Of a stretch of 64,000 nucleotides of DNA, positions 47,927 through 63,200 are shown one piece after another (position 1 is the stretch's first letter; the number at the start of each line of letters is the position of its first letter). Location of the stretch: positions 12,122,501 through 12,186,500 of the forward strand of contig NC_071345.1 of assembly GCF_027744825.2 (NCBI RefSeq), written 5' to 3'. The position numbers and the translations under genes are program-made. Origin of the DNA: Synchiropus splendidus (taxonomy: Eukaryota; Chordata; Actinopteri; Syngnathiformes; Callionymidae). The notes below the pieces were generated by a model. That model was not told the DNA's origin. It ran no database searches and saw nothing but the letters and a program-made list of their open reading frames with translations.

Positions 47927-48409
47927 TATATATAATATATATATATATTCTATTATTTAGTTATTAAGTTATTTGTATATGTATGAATTTTCAAAATCAG
48001 GAAAATTCTAAAACCATATGTGACTTGTGGATGTTGTGGATGTTTACACTTTCTGTTGTAGTATTGGCTAGTGCTATAAAGAAATACTAATTGAAGCAGC
48101 AGTTTTTATTTATTTTTATATAAAGTTTCGGTGGTGGCTGTTGTGTATGAAGCAGCAGTTTCATAATACATTCTGTGTGAGAGCCAGGAACGCTGAACTT
48201 GTGTGTTCAGCTGGAGCGAATCGTTCGGAAAAACATTACAGCAGTGAGCATAAAAACTTAAAAGGCAATGAAAGAAAAACATGGCCGACGTTAATTCAAA
48301 CAAAAATCCTGAGAGAGGATATTGAACAGTTCCTCTGTAAAAACCGCTCGCCTCTTCCCCTCCTCAGTTTCCTGCAGCTTGTAAAATCTGCCTCTCACAA
48401 GGTGAAGGA

Positions 48410-50071
48410 ATGGGTGGCCTCGCAGTGGTCCTACTCCTCTGCTGTTTCCACGGTAACCGCAGCCAAACACAACACACAAATCATCCTGTATAATCACTGC
48501 TGAGTTGCTGTGTGTTGGTTTTTGCAATGTTCAACGTTTGCCTCCTGTTTTTCCCATTTTGCAGCGTTTGCATCTGTAGGCCAAACCCAGCAGACCAGTA
48601 AAAGCCTTCTCTTTTAAGTCACACGTCATGGTTGTGTCATTGTTTGACTTGTAACATGCAACCTTTGCTTTTCAGCGCCGCCCCCAGGCACAGAGAAGCC
48701 TTTGTCAGAAAGTGAGCCACTTTAAATAAGACATTTTACATCTGACCCTGGACAAGTTCTGTTGATGGTGTGTGTGTGTGTTGTGTGTGTGTAGAATGTC
48801 GGGATGAGATGTACGCCTGCACCAGGATGTACTCAGTCCACCGGCCCACGAAGAGATGCGTGGGCGCGCTTTGTCTCTACAGGTGACTGCATACACATGC
48901 TGCCTTGTCTGAAGATCTGAAGTTTAGTCAAAGCCTGAGTGCAGAGTCATTCTATTCTGTTATGTCTTATCAAAGGTGGACTCATCTGGAACACTTCAAT
49001 AGAGGCTAATAATTGTTGTGCCATAATCCAGTCCACTGACCAGTGTGTTGGGTGGAAAAAGCAGATAGGCTCCTCACTATTTCCAAAGAAAACATCAGTC
49101 ATGCATCAAGTGGCTATGTCTCTCTGCTTGCTGAGTTTCGCTGTAGTACTAAGTAACCAACTAGAAACACACTCAGAGAGCGCAGACCTCCGCCAAACAG
49201 TTTCAGTCCAACTCCAACACAATGTATCACAATAAAATAACTGGATCCAGACGGTTATCCAGATCACTCCCAATTTGTTCCTAGTTCTATGTGACAAACT
49301 CCCTGAAAACTTTGTCCGATTATAACTTTTGAAGTTATTTGGAACGCCGCTTAGGTAGTTTTCAGTACTGCACCTCACTACCCTTGAACCTGTGGGTTAG
49401 TGAGGAATGTGCAGAGTCTGTAGGGTCAATATGTCTTGTAACACAAACACATCTGCAGAACTGAGCGAAATAACACCATAATCGGGCTTCAAAATGGTGG
49501 GTCTGACTCTCTGGGACAATCCTGGAGGGGTAATGCAGAAAAAAAGCATGTTATGGTTTGAGATCCTTTAAGATCCTCAACATTAAGGATGGTGCTGGAC
49601 CTCCTGGTGGGAGGGGTTCTGATGCTGCTCTTGGTGTTCTGATACACCGGTTGAAAACCAGATTTCTATAAGAATAGGAAGATGACAGTCTCCTCCCTGA
49701 ATGCGACTTCCCAAATATATACATAATAATTCCTGATTTGACTATAGTTAGATATTACTGAATAATTTTTAACTTCCACAATCTCCTCCCCACTTGTCCT
49801 ACAGCCTCTCCCGTGTCTATGTGATCAACAACGAAATCTGCACGAGGATCGTGTGCGAGCAGGACGAGTACATGAAAGGTCAGTTGCTCCAAACGTTTCG
49901 GGTTGTTTGGGTTTTTACTATTGTCTCCTCCTCACAGCGGAGCTGTGCAGAGAGCTCTCTGGGTGGCCTCGGCGGATTGAGAGGTCAACTCATCGGAAAC
50001 TCTGTCGCAATCGCCGTGGCAACCCCAAATCTTGGGCAAACAAGGCCCGATGGCACGTGAAGACAGACTGA
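48410..50071 (+). CDS. mfap5: Microfibril-associated glycoprotein (MFAP5/MAGP-2-like), 135 aa
   Basis: Secreted protein of fibrillin-rich microfibrils. Coding exons: 48410-48452, 48565-48597, 48676-48711, 48795-48882, 49805-49878, 49938-50071; phases agree. Residues 1 to about 18 form a signal peptide (MGGLAVVLLLCCFHAFAS). A short Thr/Pro/Glu spacer follows, then the MAGP matrix-binding domain from about 39: CRDEMYACTRMYSVHRP, SLSRVYVINNEICTRIVC, AELCREL. Eight cysteines are spaced as in human MFAP5. The tail WPRRIERS parallels the MFAP5 PPRRLRRS segment and is very basic. Compared with human MFAP5 (173 aa), the N-terminal spacer is short and has no RGD integrin motif. The family also includes MFAP2, but its Cys-rich extended C-terminus is absent here. 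Linkage to aicda and necap1 matches human 12p13.31. Confidence 0.88.
49161..49330. mobile_element. RTE-like repeat fragment in an mfap5 intron
   Basis: CACTCAGAGAGCGCAGACCTC followed by CTGGATCCAGACGGTTATCC and CCAGATCACTCCCAATTTGTTCC. It is the same family as the block at 35080-35300, but without the tRNA-like insert. Confidence 0.6.
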
Positions 50072-50315
50072 AGTCTCATAGGAACTGCCTTCAACACACA
50101 AAATTCATCTTCTTGATACTTGAGACACACAAACGTACAATCACTCCACTTCTCTGTCAGTCTGTGATTGTAGCACAATATTGTTCACTTTGTAAACAAT
50201 GATCAATATACGCTTCATAAGTAGCCGCACTCAGTCACCAAGATATTTAGCTGGCGTCATGCTTTTTACACTTTTTGTGATCCCTAATGAACCACATGTT
50301 AATAATCCACATGTT

Positions 50316-50321
50316 AATAAA
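50316..50321 (+). promoter_or_regulatory. mfap5: Poly(A) signal candidate of mfap5
   Basis: AATAAA 245 bases after the stop codon; another AATAAA-like cluster lies near 50368. Confidence 0.5.
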
Positions 50322-52067
50322 GATGGTTTACCTTCTTCAGATGCTGGACTTCTAACAAGATATGTGATAAAATAAAATGGTATTTTCCAGGTATTAGCTT
50401 TTGAGAACTTTGATTGAGCACATGTCTCAAACAGGTTAAGATAAACATCTGCATTTATTATGGTTTTCTAAATTTGGGTTGCCTTAGTTAGCTCCTTTGC
50501 TCGACTGGCGACTTGGATCTTAATGCATTGTTATGAGGGATAATTCTTTTTTTTCCATATGAAAAAATAAACATGGCACCAAATGAAAATGACAGCTGTA
50601 TTCCAATATCCCATCGAAACATGCAAATATATCTAAACATGTCTAGTACACTTACATGACTTGACATATTTATACTGACTGTGCTTGCCTGGGACCTTCC
50701 ATAGCTTTACACTATAAACCATAAGCAAAACAGAGTTGATTTCCGGTGAAAGTAAATCCAAAGGAAAGAGAGTTTGACCTCATACTAGGATTCCATTTTT
50801 ATTGTTCATGGCCAGACCATTTTTACGAGCGAATACGGTTCGATAGCGAATTTAAATAAGATCAGTAGTGTTTCTATTAGAAGTGCTACTGTTTTGCTAC
50901 TTCTCATCACTCTTCAACACATCTTGGCAAAGAAAACACAAAACAAGTTTTGATTCATCAAGTTGTATATTTATGTTTCCCTTTGCCGCTTATTTCCACT
51001 TACAGTTTGACTGACAGTCAGTGAACAGACAAACACCGACAAACACTGTTAAGTTCTTCAGTTGACATTCATCATTGCACGCAACATTGTCCATCTGCAC
51101 GGAATATCACAAGGAAACTGCAAGCTTGGTCCCTCACTGCTAAAGTCAGCATCAAATACCTAACAATAACGTGTAATTAGTACAGTTCAACATGCTCGGG
51201 TCGACTTTTCATCGCCTGCTCGTTTAAAACACAAAGTTGACGTGGGTGCCCGAAGGCAGCTTTGAACACTGACCAGGATAGAGATAAAGACCTTCATGAG
51301 TCACAGTCTTAAGTGAACCAGCTGAGATGATCAACCCAAAGTTTCCCTTTAACACAATAAATAAAAGCACTTTCTCATTCCATTTCTGCAACATGATGAG
51401 GTTCACAAGTTATAGGACAAACAACATACAGCTTCTCTCCAGCAAATGTACTCATTCCCTTTAATGCGTTCACGACCAAACTGAGGCCCGGAACAATTGT
51501 TGAGCCCAGATCACCTACAGCTCAGCAGGATTTCTTCAAGTATCACCATGTGAGCCAATAGAATGTTGAGGTCAGGAGAGAGTAACTCGAGCGCCTTGTG
51601 CAGAGAGGCACAAAGAAGCAACATCACAACACCACCATGGACATTTACACACCACTGATGATGTATATACACATGTTATATTCTCTGTACAATTAATTCA
51701 CTCTTTCGTTATTATATTAATTCTATTCAGCGGATTGCTGCAGATTATGTGATTATTCATCATTTCTATATATCTTACAGTGTAAACCATAGAACAAAAC
51801 AAGAAAGAAACAACAGTGTGACAACAAAACAGAGACGAATGTAACATCAGAGGGTTCTAAATATTAGTCTAGCTCTAGAGTTCTTAAGGGATCTGGACCG
51901 ACTGGGTGCATCGAAAGCCAAACAAAACCTAATTCAACTTCGGGGTTACCCTGCTCGGCAGAGAGAGATATGGGACCCCACATTAGGGGAAAGCAATGTT
52001 GCAAAAGTGCTGCATAATTTTCATAGAGTATAGAGATTAGCAGGAGTAAGACTACATTTATGCCACC
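50322..52067. other. Convergent intergenic region between mfap5 (+) and necap1 (-)
   Basis: No gene is supported. It must hold the necap1 3' UTR; possible minus-strand poly(A) signals (TTTATT on the plus strand) occur near 50452 and 50792. I searched it by eye on the minus strand for an exon ending WVQF and found none. One minus-strand frame at 51224-51406 has no recognisable family. Confidence 0.5.
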
Positions 52068-55000
52068 TCACTTCGGGGCGACAGAATCAAAATCCCCCCA
52101 CAAGTCGGAGCTGGCGGTTGATGTTGGATTGGAAGGAGCCACTGAGTTGGAGTTACTGGAGTCCAGATCCAGGAGACAACCTGTTGGGTCAAAATAACAA
52201 GAGGCGCATCAAAAAACATGCAAACACAAGCAAATCTGTGGAAAAGTATTGCACAAAAATATACAGTCCAGACTTGTGAGATATTTTCAATGGAGACTGT
52301 TGCCATGTTGCAAGTACAGATCTCACAAGTCTTGAATGAACAAACAGTAAAACCAGTGGAGTCATTTGCAGTCACATTGTAATTTGGGTACAATGGTACA
52401 CGGTTCGTCAGAGGAAATATGAATGGAGTAAAATAATATTTTACTTATTATACACCTGAAATCAGCTGAAATTACTGAAAAATACTTACATCATACATCA
52501 TATCTAACAGTCAGTAGCATCAAAACAAGTTGATTTTAAGATGTTTACTTTTTTACACACTTTTTTAAAGCAAAGGGTTGGAAAGACCAGAGCAAAGGCG
52601 GCAAAACTCCTGCTTATTAAAAAATGTCTGCATTTACAAGTGGAGTCAGTTGGTCATACTTTTGGCACAAGAGTCTAGATGCATTTAGGCTTAACACCCT
52701 TGCAGTGACTGTGGACTCAACTCGCCAGTAAACAAGTAAGGTCTCCACGATCCTTACTATCAAACAGCCTCCTCTAACTCACCATGAACTGCCACAAAAT
52801 AACGCACCATCGGGTCACACTTCTTGTTTATGTTCAGCTGTGTACTGTGGCGTTTTTTAACTAGTGGGCAGCAGTAATATTATTTCTCCATTAGATGGCA
52901 GTGAAACAGCGGTTTGTAGAGTAAAAACGATCACAATACCGCAATGCATTCTGGTTATTGTATGCCAGTCAAACAGCGTTGTACATTGAGTAGGTTAAAT
53001 TGAAATATTTTATGCAAAATAAAACGTTCAGCAAAGATTTTAGAAGTTTCTTTGGAGGGATGTTTGATGTATTGAATGAGTAGTCCGGTTGTCTTGCTTT
53101 CTTAGATGAAGACCAGAGTTAACCGTGTCTGTTATTATCATGTCACCTGACACTTCTTTATTCCCACTAGTTTATTCAAGGTAAGCAGATTGAATTTTCT
53201 GAAAACCCCTACACCATTTCACAACACACATCAGTGATGTTTCATGTCTATGCCAGTCAATTCTTTTAAACAGGGGAGAAAGGTCATGAGGTGTTGAAGA
53301 TTGTTTTTAAAGTGCACTGAATTGAAGTGCACAAGTATACCACTGATACATGAGTGACCTAAAGTGCTCATAATGTTATCCTTTTCTCCTTTTAAAATAA
53401 TCTAGTTTGTTCATTTCGGACACTGCATAGGAGTTGCAGCTTTACAGGCTTCAAGGGGACATGGAAAATATTCAGTGGTCCACTTCTCTATGGTCCACGG
53501 ACTGATGAAAATAGGGAAACGACTTCTCAGTGAAAAGTTATGAATATGAAAAAATGTGGACAGAATAATAATTGTGAAAAAGTAAAAAAAAATCACAAAT
53601 GAGACAGAGTTGAGTGAGAATTTTGTAAAATTAATAATAAAAAAGAAAAAGCATTTTGTGTGCATCCTATTCATGACAAAATAACCGCAGTGACCTAGTG
53701 TTGAACCTACCTGTGTTGTCACTTCCTGCAGGTGGTTGGATGTTATGGTTGTTGGTTCTAGATGAAGGCGGTGGAGCCAATTTGCCTCCTGGCGGTGGCG
53801 GAAGAAGCCCAAGTCCACCAGAACTCTGCGGGCGAGACCTTTCCTTCCGTTTAGATTGCTGCAAAGCCAAATACATCTGACTTATTGTACGGAACAAACT
53901 TTGTTTTTTACTGTACACTCTGATTAACCAGGGGTAAAACGGAAACACGCACATAGTGAACAAGACATTACCCCAATATTTAGAGTTATCGTCTGTCCCT
54001 CTTTGAATCCAAGGTCCAACTTCGGGGTAGAGTCTGGAGCCTGTGCCTGCTTTGTGAATTCATTTTCCTGTTTCACCCATCTGGTCACAAACAAGAAGTC
54101 AGTGAATGTGTCAGCAATGTGATGCAAAGCTAAACTGTGGGCGTACTTAAAGTGATCCTGCAGAGCCACGTTGAAGTCAAAGGCATCCCCTCGGTCCACA
54201 AATCCAATACCTATGAAGGCACTTCGGCCTGAGTAAAGAATCACACAACAAACAAGATTAAGAGCTTATCATGGAGAGAGGAAGCTGGTAGAGAAACACC
54301 AGAGGGTTGTTGACAAAGCAGCATACGTTTTATCGAAGTATGAGAGTCAAACCAGCAGACGTGCCTCAACAATGCTCATAGCATTATGCCTACCGTTGTC
54401 ATCTTGGATACGCAGGACAAAGTATCGACTGGAGTCGCTCACTGTTTCCACTGCGATGCCAGGATATGTGTCCACTGGTGCTTGAGCAAACAGTTCCCCT
54501 AAAAATGGAACACATTTAGTCACACATTTTTAGACAAACATCACACAGCAATTATTACACAGCGACTATTTTTGGGATCAAAGTTTTGAAAAAACACACA
54601 AATGTGGCACAAATTGGTGAGAGGCTCACAGATAAAGATGGGCCATAAGGGGGAAAGCTTCATCAGACCAGATAAAAGGGCAGTTTGCTTGAGTGCCAAT
54701 CGGCAGTAGGGACATTAGTCTACATTCCTGTCATCATAAAAAACAAAGGAAGTAAATCAGCCTCGGCTTTGATGGCCAGCTTGGACGTAGGCTGGGTCAC
54801 CTTGAAGAGATGAGCAATAATGTGGGGGATGCTTTTCTGCTGCACTAAAGCCATATTTCTGTCTGATTTTCTCTCACCAGAGATTTTATCTTCCAGTTTC
54901 ACATAGGCTACTTTCCCCCGAGCCGTCACACGCATGCGTCCTGACCAGTCAGGAGTGTCCAGCTTCCAGTCAGCAGCCCTGGAGACACACACACACACAC

Positions 55001-56721
55001 GAGTACAGCATACGCTTGATACAGTAGGCACACAAGAGGGAATTCAAGATACACCATGTGTGCAACAGTGTGCATGATCTAAGGCACGTAAGAAAACGTG
55101 ACTCAACTGGGAGACCTGAGGCTGAACTATTGCATCATCACCCTGAGTCACTCTGCATACGCTTACGAATGAAGCAGTCCAGTGTGTCGCACCACTGTTG
55201 TTGTTGTTTACTTGAGTGCCGATACAGATATTGCAGGAGTAACCAGTTAAAAAATATGGTACAAGTTTATGTTTAAATCCCACATCGTTCATTTTAGTAT
55301 CTGTTTTAACTGCTTATATACATGATCTTTTTTCCTAGTTTTCATAGTTGACATTAGTAGCTAGATTTTATACGGAAAGCAGACCTCTTGCTTTTCGACC
55401 TTCATGTCAAACAAACGTACAAAGCGTCTATACTGAGGTATCAATAGCACAACATTGATTTCTTGCCAAGAAACATGGCACCACAGATTTAAAAACACTG
55501 AACACAATTTTTTTTCCAACTCAGATATGGAGAGATGAATAAGGAATTCAACAGCTGAAGAATATTGTAACCAATTTTGGGGATGTGATATTCATTTTCA
55601 ATACCAATTCTAATTGTATATTATGGTAATGCATTTTACATCATGTTCCTGACTCTTAATCTTATTCGATTGTGAAATAAAAAATCTTCAACCTACCACT
55701 GAGGAAAAACAAAATAACAAATGAAATGCCACTGAAAACAGTGATGTGTTAGGAAAGGTGCAGAAATAATCCCAATTACTTCGGTACTTTTGGATCTCTG
55801 TGGGAACAATACTGCTGACATATTGAGCAAGTAAATTGTATATGTTAACAGTCACTGATTCTCTTGTGAACAATATTCACAATTAAGAAAAACAACCATC
55901 AAGTGACTATAATGTTGAAGCCTTGATGATTATCAATCAAGATAGTTTCTTATTACAGTAAATGTTGGGAAACAGATATTTGATGATTGTGATAATTGAA
56001 ACATTCTAAATGAATATACCAAAACATGACAAGCCCATTATAATATGAATTATAATCTTACTTTAAAATAACCAAGAACCCCCTGGTCATGTGTTATGGG
56101 AGGCTTAGAACGGTGATGTACAAACATTATTTTATACATATTTTCAATGAATACAGCAGTACGTTTTAAAACCACAAATACAGTTTGTTTAAAATGTATA
56201 ATGACATTTAAAATAAAACGTCCTCCACAAGAAGATACTTAATAGCTTCAACAAACATGGACGCTCGGCATTTTAAAGATATTGGTGAAATTTGGGGGAT
56301 ACGCGAATATTGGGAACATTTACAGTTACAGTTTAGCATCAGTCCACCAGCTCCGATTTAAAATAATGTAACCGACAGCGATAGAAAAACACCGGCATAG
56401 TTCTGAGTATCCTCAATGGAGACCAAAAACGACTGATGGATGAATAACCGCATATTCATCAGCTTATTCTTGGTGACCTTGTGCAAACACAACAATAACA
56501 ACTAGCATACGAACTCGGCTACATCCGTCGTGAGAGGCTGCGGAGGTCGCCGAGGCAACCGCTCCTGCTCTTCCGGCTGCAGCTTCGCGATGCTCGAACA
56601 CACAGGCCGATGCCTCTCACCTGATCGCCCGGTTGGATGCTCTGGGCGGGATCCGGTAAACGTTGACTTCGGGTTTGACGCAGAGCACCGACTCGTACTC
56701 GGACTGTCCCTCCGACGCCAT
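52068..56721 (-). CDS. necap1: NECAP1, adaptin-ear-binding clathrin-coat protein, 252 aa as read
   Basis: Clathrin-coat accessory factor whose N-terminal PHear domain binds AP-2/AP-1 partners and regulates AP-2 in coated pits. Exons in transcript order: 56721-56621, 54978-54878, 54498-54394, 54228-54147, 54080-53972, 53858-53711, 52180-52068; phases agree. The start is in a good context (CCAAGATGG). Start [18 protein letters not shown]; PHear landmarks are [78 protein letters not shown] and [16 protein letters not shown] Pro-rich linker ([10 protein letters not shown]) and CLLDLDSS lead to [13 protein letters not shown]. Human NECAP1 (275 aa) continues about 20 residues to a WVQF end, which is missing here. 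The stop overlaps a good donor (GAA|gtgagg at 52070/52069), so another 3' exon may exist. Confidence 0.92.
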
Positions 56722-56900
56722 CTTGGCTCGTATCGAGTCGGTGAGCGGTGGTGACGGCGGGGAGAGAGCTGCCCGTTACGCCGTTAACGGCTGCGCGGCC
56801 GTAATAGACCGTGTATCTGCGCAGCACGAAACCAGCTTCGTGGATGCTCTTAAAGGGAAATGCCACCCTTTTTCATCGTAGGCTTGATAGCTTCACTCGG
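56722..56900 (-). promoter_or_regulatory. necap1: Promoter candidate of necap1
   Basis: GC-rich sequence with several CpGs directly upstream of the ATG (higher coordinates), including GCTGCGCGGCCG near 56790-56801 and an NRF1-like CTGCGCAG near 56818. The exact start is unknown. Confidence 0.45.
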
Positions 56901-57472
56901 ATCTTGAGGCTTGAAAAGCTTCTGCAGCCGCAGGGTAACTATAACAAAACGTTTGTCACAATTTCCCATTGCCATTTACCAAGCCTTTTTCCTGCTACAA
57001 AAGAGTTAGGAAGTTGTGAACTCATACCATTTATAATACTAGTCTTAAACTGAATTATGCTACCATGGTGACGACAATTACTTTTAGTTGTTACAAATAG
57101 TTGTTTATTTTATTTATGTGATTCGTGAATTTAATAATTTAAAGCGAACGTGAGCACATGCAAAGTTCAAATACTACTATTACTTCGACGACGACCACTA
57201 CAACAACTGCTACTACTATCGCTACTACTACTAGTTGTAGTAGTAATAATAATAATACATCGATAAATAACATTAATAAACGTAAACAAACAAACGATAA
57301 AACGCTAACAAGAGTGACATTAGCCATTAGCACTTCATCTGACAGAGTTAATCCGACAGCATATACAGCTTTTAGGAAATGATTGGATTATCATGGTGCC
57401 AGACATTAACTATTGAACATCAAAAGCGTCAGTTAAAGTTCATTGTGAACACCACAAGGAAGAGCTTAATTT
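56901..57472. other. Short spacer between necap1 and aicda
   Basis: AT-rich with an imperfect (CTA)n/(TAG)n trinucleotide tract at 57172-57258 that folds back on itself around CTACTACTACTAGTTGTAG. No gene is seen. Confidence 0.6.
57172..57258. repeat. Imperfect (ACT/AGT)n trinucleotide tract
   Basis: ACT/ACG/ACA triplets switch to their complement (TAGTAGTAATAATAAT) near 57235, which makes a short inverted repeat. Confidence 0.75.
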
Positions 57473-57478
57473 TTTATT
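57473..57478 (-). promoter_or_regulatory. aicda: Poly(A) signal candidate of aicda
   Basis: Minus-strand AATAAA (TTTATT on the plus strand) 87 bases after the aicda stop. Confidence 0.55.
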
Positions 57479-57564
57479 AAACACCACAAAAGCAAGCGTT
57501 GACGTGCAGGCCTTGCAAAGGACTTGTTTTTTCATTTGAACTGAAAAGCAAAGGCAGGTTGCCT

Positions 57565-60034
<2,470 letters not shown>

Positions 60035-60137
60035 TTCGGGAGACGAGCTTGGTGATAGAGCGATTGGGGCGGGTGGTTAATGGAGGTTAAGCGAAATACT
60101 GAAAGTATTCGTAGGTGTGTGAGTGTTTGTGTGTGCA

Positions 60138-60172
<35 letters not shown>

Positions 60173-60230
60173 TAATTGATAGTAGATGGAGGGAAGTGAG
60201 AATTCGGTATATACCTCTAAACATAAACAT
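60035..60230 (-). promoter_or_regulatory. aicda: Promoter candidate of aicda
   Basis: Upstream of the ATG the plus strand has GATTGGGGCGGG near 60061-60072 (inverted CCAAT plus GC box). About 175 bases upstream is a TATA-like GGTATATACC near 60207-60216. A (GT)n tract lies between them. Confidence 0.35.
60145..60172. repeat. (GT)n microsatellite
   Basis: About 14 pure GT units, preceded by an imperfect TG-rich run, just upstream of aicda. Confidence 0.9.
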
Positions 60231-63200
60231 CCGGCAGCTTCTGGTTGGACCAAAATGAATTCAAATGAGGGCTGTGAAGCAAAGACTTTTTGTCTCTTGC
60301 TTTGCTACTTCAAATAATGAAAGGTTGTTTGGAATAATCACAGGAATTTTCTCTTAGGTGGTTCTCATGCTTGTTATTGTTTTATATGTATGTAATTCAC
60401 AAAAAGCAATGACAAAGATTTTGCTCCTTAATAGTGTGATACTTATTTATTGTTACTGCAATGCAAATTTTCCAACAGAAATGAAGACCGTGTTCAATGT
60501 GCAACAATAAAAACCCCCACTTCTTGCAATGTCATAGTTCTCACAGTTTTTGTCAAATCACCCCAAACTCATTTACTTCTGGGGAAGAACTACCATTTAT
60601 CGTAACCACCACGTTCACTTCCTGTTTACCGTCTACAATTAGAAGCCACAGATACTTCCTTTAACACCCTGTATAAAAGTTATGTCATGGGGAATATGAA
60701 AAATCTATATTGCAGTCACATTCACTTGCTCATCATATTTCTTCTTTTTTCTGGGTCGTATTTCTTTGCTTATAGCAATAATTCTTTCCGATACCCAAAT
60801 ACAAAAGCACAAGTTACTTAAAAGTTGCTCTCCACATCTTTGTTCAACTTGATGTCTTGTTGCAATAAAATTACATTCTTCAGATATTTGTTATTGTCAT
60901 GAGTGAGGATAATTTTTTTTTATCTCCCATTTATTGAAACCCCCTTTGGCGTTGGCCAATAAGGGTGTGTTTTATAAGCGGGGCAGATTAAAGGACTCTC
61001 ATGTTATAAAGTAATCTGCGCAAACACACATGAAAGTGTGCAAAGTGATTTGTAACCATCCCACTTTTTTGTACACGCCAGTAAAAACTGAGTCAAATGG
61101 CTGTAAATTTCCAAAGAAGGGCCTTGATCTTCCAGCAAGTTTCTCACCTTGATCCGCTGCAGGATCAGTCGTGACCCCTTTTGCTTCCCACCAAAGCCCC
61201 TCTCATCCTCAGGGCCCCTGGATTTGGTGGAGTCCTCTGCATTCCCAGACCAAACCAACACCGCCCTCTGATCTGGGCTTTCCTGAATTGCGGAACTTTA
61301 ATTGACCTTCCTCCCTTTCACTCGTCATGTCTGCCAGAGCAGCTGACCAACCGCAGCGTGTGGATAACTCTTTGAACCATCAGACGGTGTCAGATTCATC
61401 CCTGCCAAAATCTGGATGTGTATTATTTTACTTATTTTCTTACGCTCGGCTTTGCTACATCAGTGCCATTGCATGCTGGGATTCTTTCTTTCCCATGACT
61501 CCCCTCACCCGCTCCAGCCTGCTGCGGTTTGGGGAATTCACCGTTTCCCAGCGAGGCTGTTTTTAGAGCTGATCAGTGTGTGTGTGTGTCATTAACACAG
61601 TCTATATGTTGTACATCATCTGGAACTAATTTAGCTAATTTGGCCAGTGATTGTGTGGTGCCCAACAATTAGAGTGATTCATGTATGAGTGTGTGTTGAC
61701 TCCACACATCATATTACAGTGCCCTTACAGTGCATCCTGCCAGAGCATTTGATCAGAGCGGCCCTTCGGGTTCACTCAGGTCAAGCTCCCACCTCCTCAT
61801 TAGGTGTTGGAGCGACACATCTTTCACATGTTTCCTGACTCAACGCACTATGTCAACACAGCTTCACCACCGTCACGGTTATAAATGTTGTTCTGCCACT
61901 TCAGTCGTTTTGATGTAAAAGAGCTAGAGTTGGCATCAAGCCAGGGCCCCTTTAACTGCCACAACTGTGCTGAATAGCTTTGTACCCTACAATAACTGTA
62001 TATGTGATGGTGTGAGAGAGGGAATCATCAGAAGTGTCAGAAGAGAAATAACAAATTAGAAATGAAGATTGGATGCTATAGATTTTGGGGCAGCACAAGG
62101 GACTGTAACGTTGCTTTTGGGTTATATGGCGCAAAATAAATGAAAATAGCTCAAGAGGTATATTTTACTTTCACTGGGTTGCTGTTTATTAAAGAAGTAT
62201 AAGGAGCACAACGCTTATAATAACTCCTAACTAAGGTCACTTTGGTTGAGGGTTGCAGCAAAAAAAAAAAAAAATGTTGGACTGCTCAAGTTGTTGCCTC
62301 TCTCTTGTGCCAACTAGTGTTTATTAGTGAAAATACATGTAAAAAATTTAAATAAAAAAGGAAGTCCTTGCATTTCAATTCTTGTAGAGCCAAAACCTTG
62401 AACATATTTTAAGGTGAAAACCAAATGCATACTTGAACTGTTTCACATGGATGATGAGTCAGATTATTGTACATTATAAGTCTGTATTTTAATTTATGAG
62501 GCTGTTTGCAAAAGTCCTGGTTTAATACAATATTCAGCATTTGTTCATCAGGAGCAGGCGATGTAGGAGGTGGTCTGAAGTTCCATCTGGATTTCAGAAG
62601 ACTTTAGAGGAATAGTCATACACTGATGCTCCTCAAACACCCTCCTCTATTCAGACCTACTCTACTCTACTAAAGAGAAAACTTTCCAAATTCCTTTCCC
62701 TCTCTATGAATCTTTTAGTATGTAAGTCTGTAATGACTTTTGAGCCATCCATATCCAGACCACATAAAATGACTAGACAGGCTGATTTTGGGCTCCGACC
62801 CTTGAGTTTGTAACATGCTTTAGGGTGTAGGGTTCCAGTTGAGGCAGGCGTCCATCAATCACTAGCACAAATATAAATAACCGCCACCACTCTTTGACTT
62901 CAAGAGGTTGATTAAAAGCCAGCATGTACGTAACCACTTCCCACCCCAGACCACAGATGACCAAGGTCAAATCACCACTGCACGTGAAAACAAGTCGCTT
63001 ATTGCTTACACTGTGCACTAAACGTGGGGAGAAGTAGCACTGTATAGCCAGACATCGCAGTATGTCCAACCCGAAGTCAGGGCCAGAAACTGTCCGGCTG
63101 TAGGAAATGCCAAGTCATATTTTCCAAAAATCCACCCGGCCGCCCACACCCTGCTCACACACACATGCACACACAGCCATGCCGTGCAGACACACACGAC

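Larger units (their letters stand above)
36950..48320. other. Intergenic region between the SBK gene and mfap5
   Basis: About 11.4 kb with no gene I can support. Contents: AAAT runs at 37271-37290 and 37611-37635, a 693-bp MITE at 38711-39403, a LINE-tail fragment at 39456-39492, a DANA-like SINE at 40808-40985, a CT-rich stretch at 43800-43990, a degenerate GATG/GGAT tract at 45280-46240, a short (TA)n at 46680-46699 and the large AT palindrome at 47749-47926. The open frames in the tetranucleotide tract are by-products of the repeat. Confidence 0.6.

Noticed and set aside
51224..51406. Possible final necap1 exon (minus frame ending THVNFVF)
   Set aside because: Joining it to the donor at 52070 gives a different frame without WVQF; similarity is only superficial.
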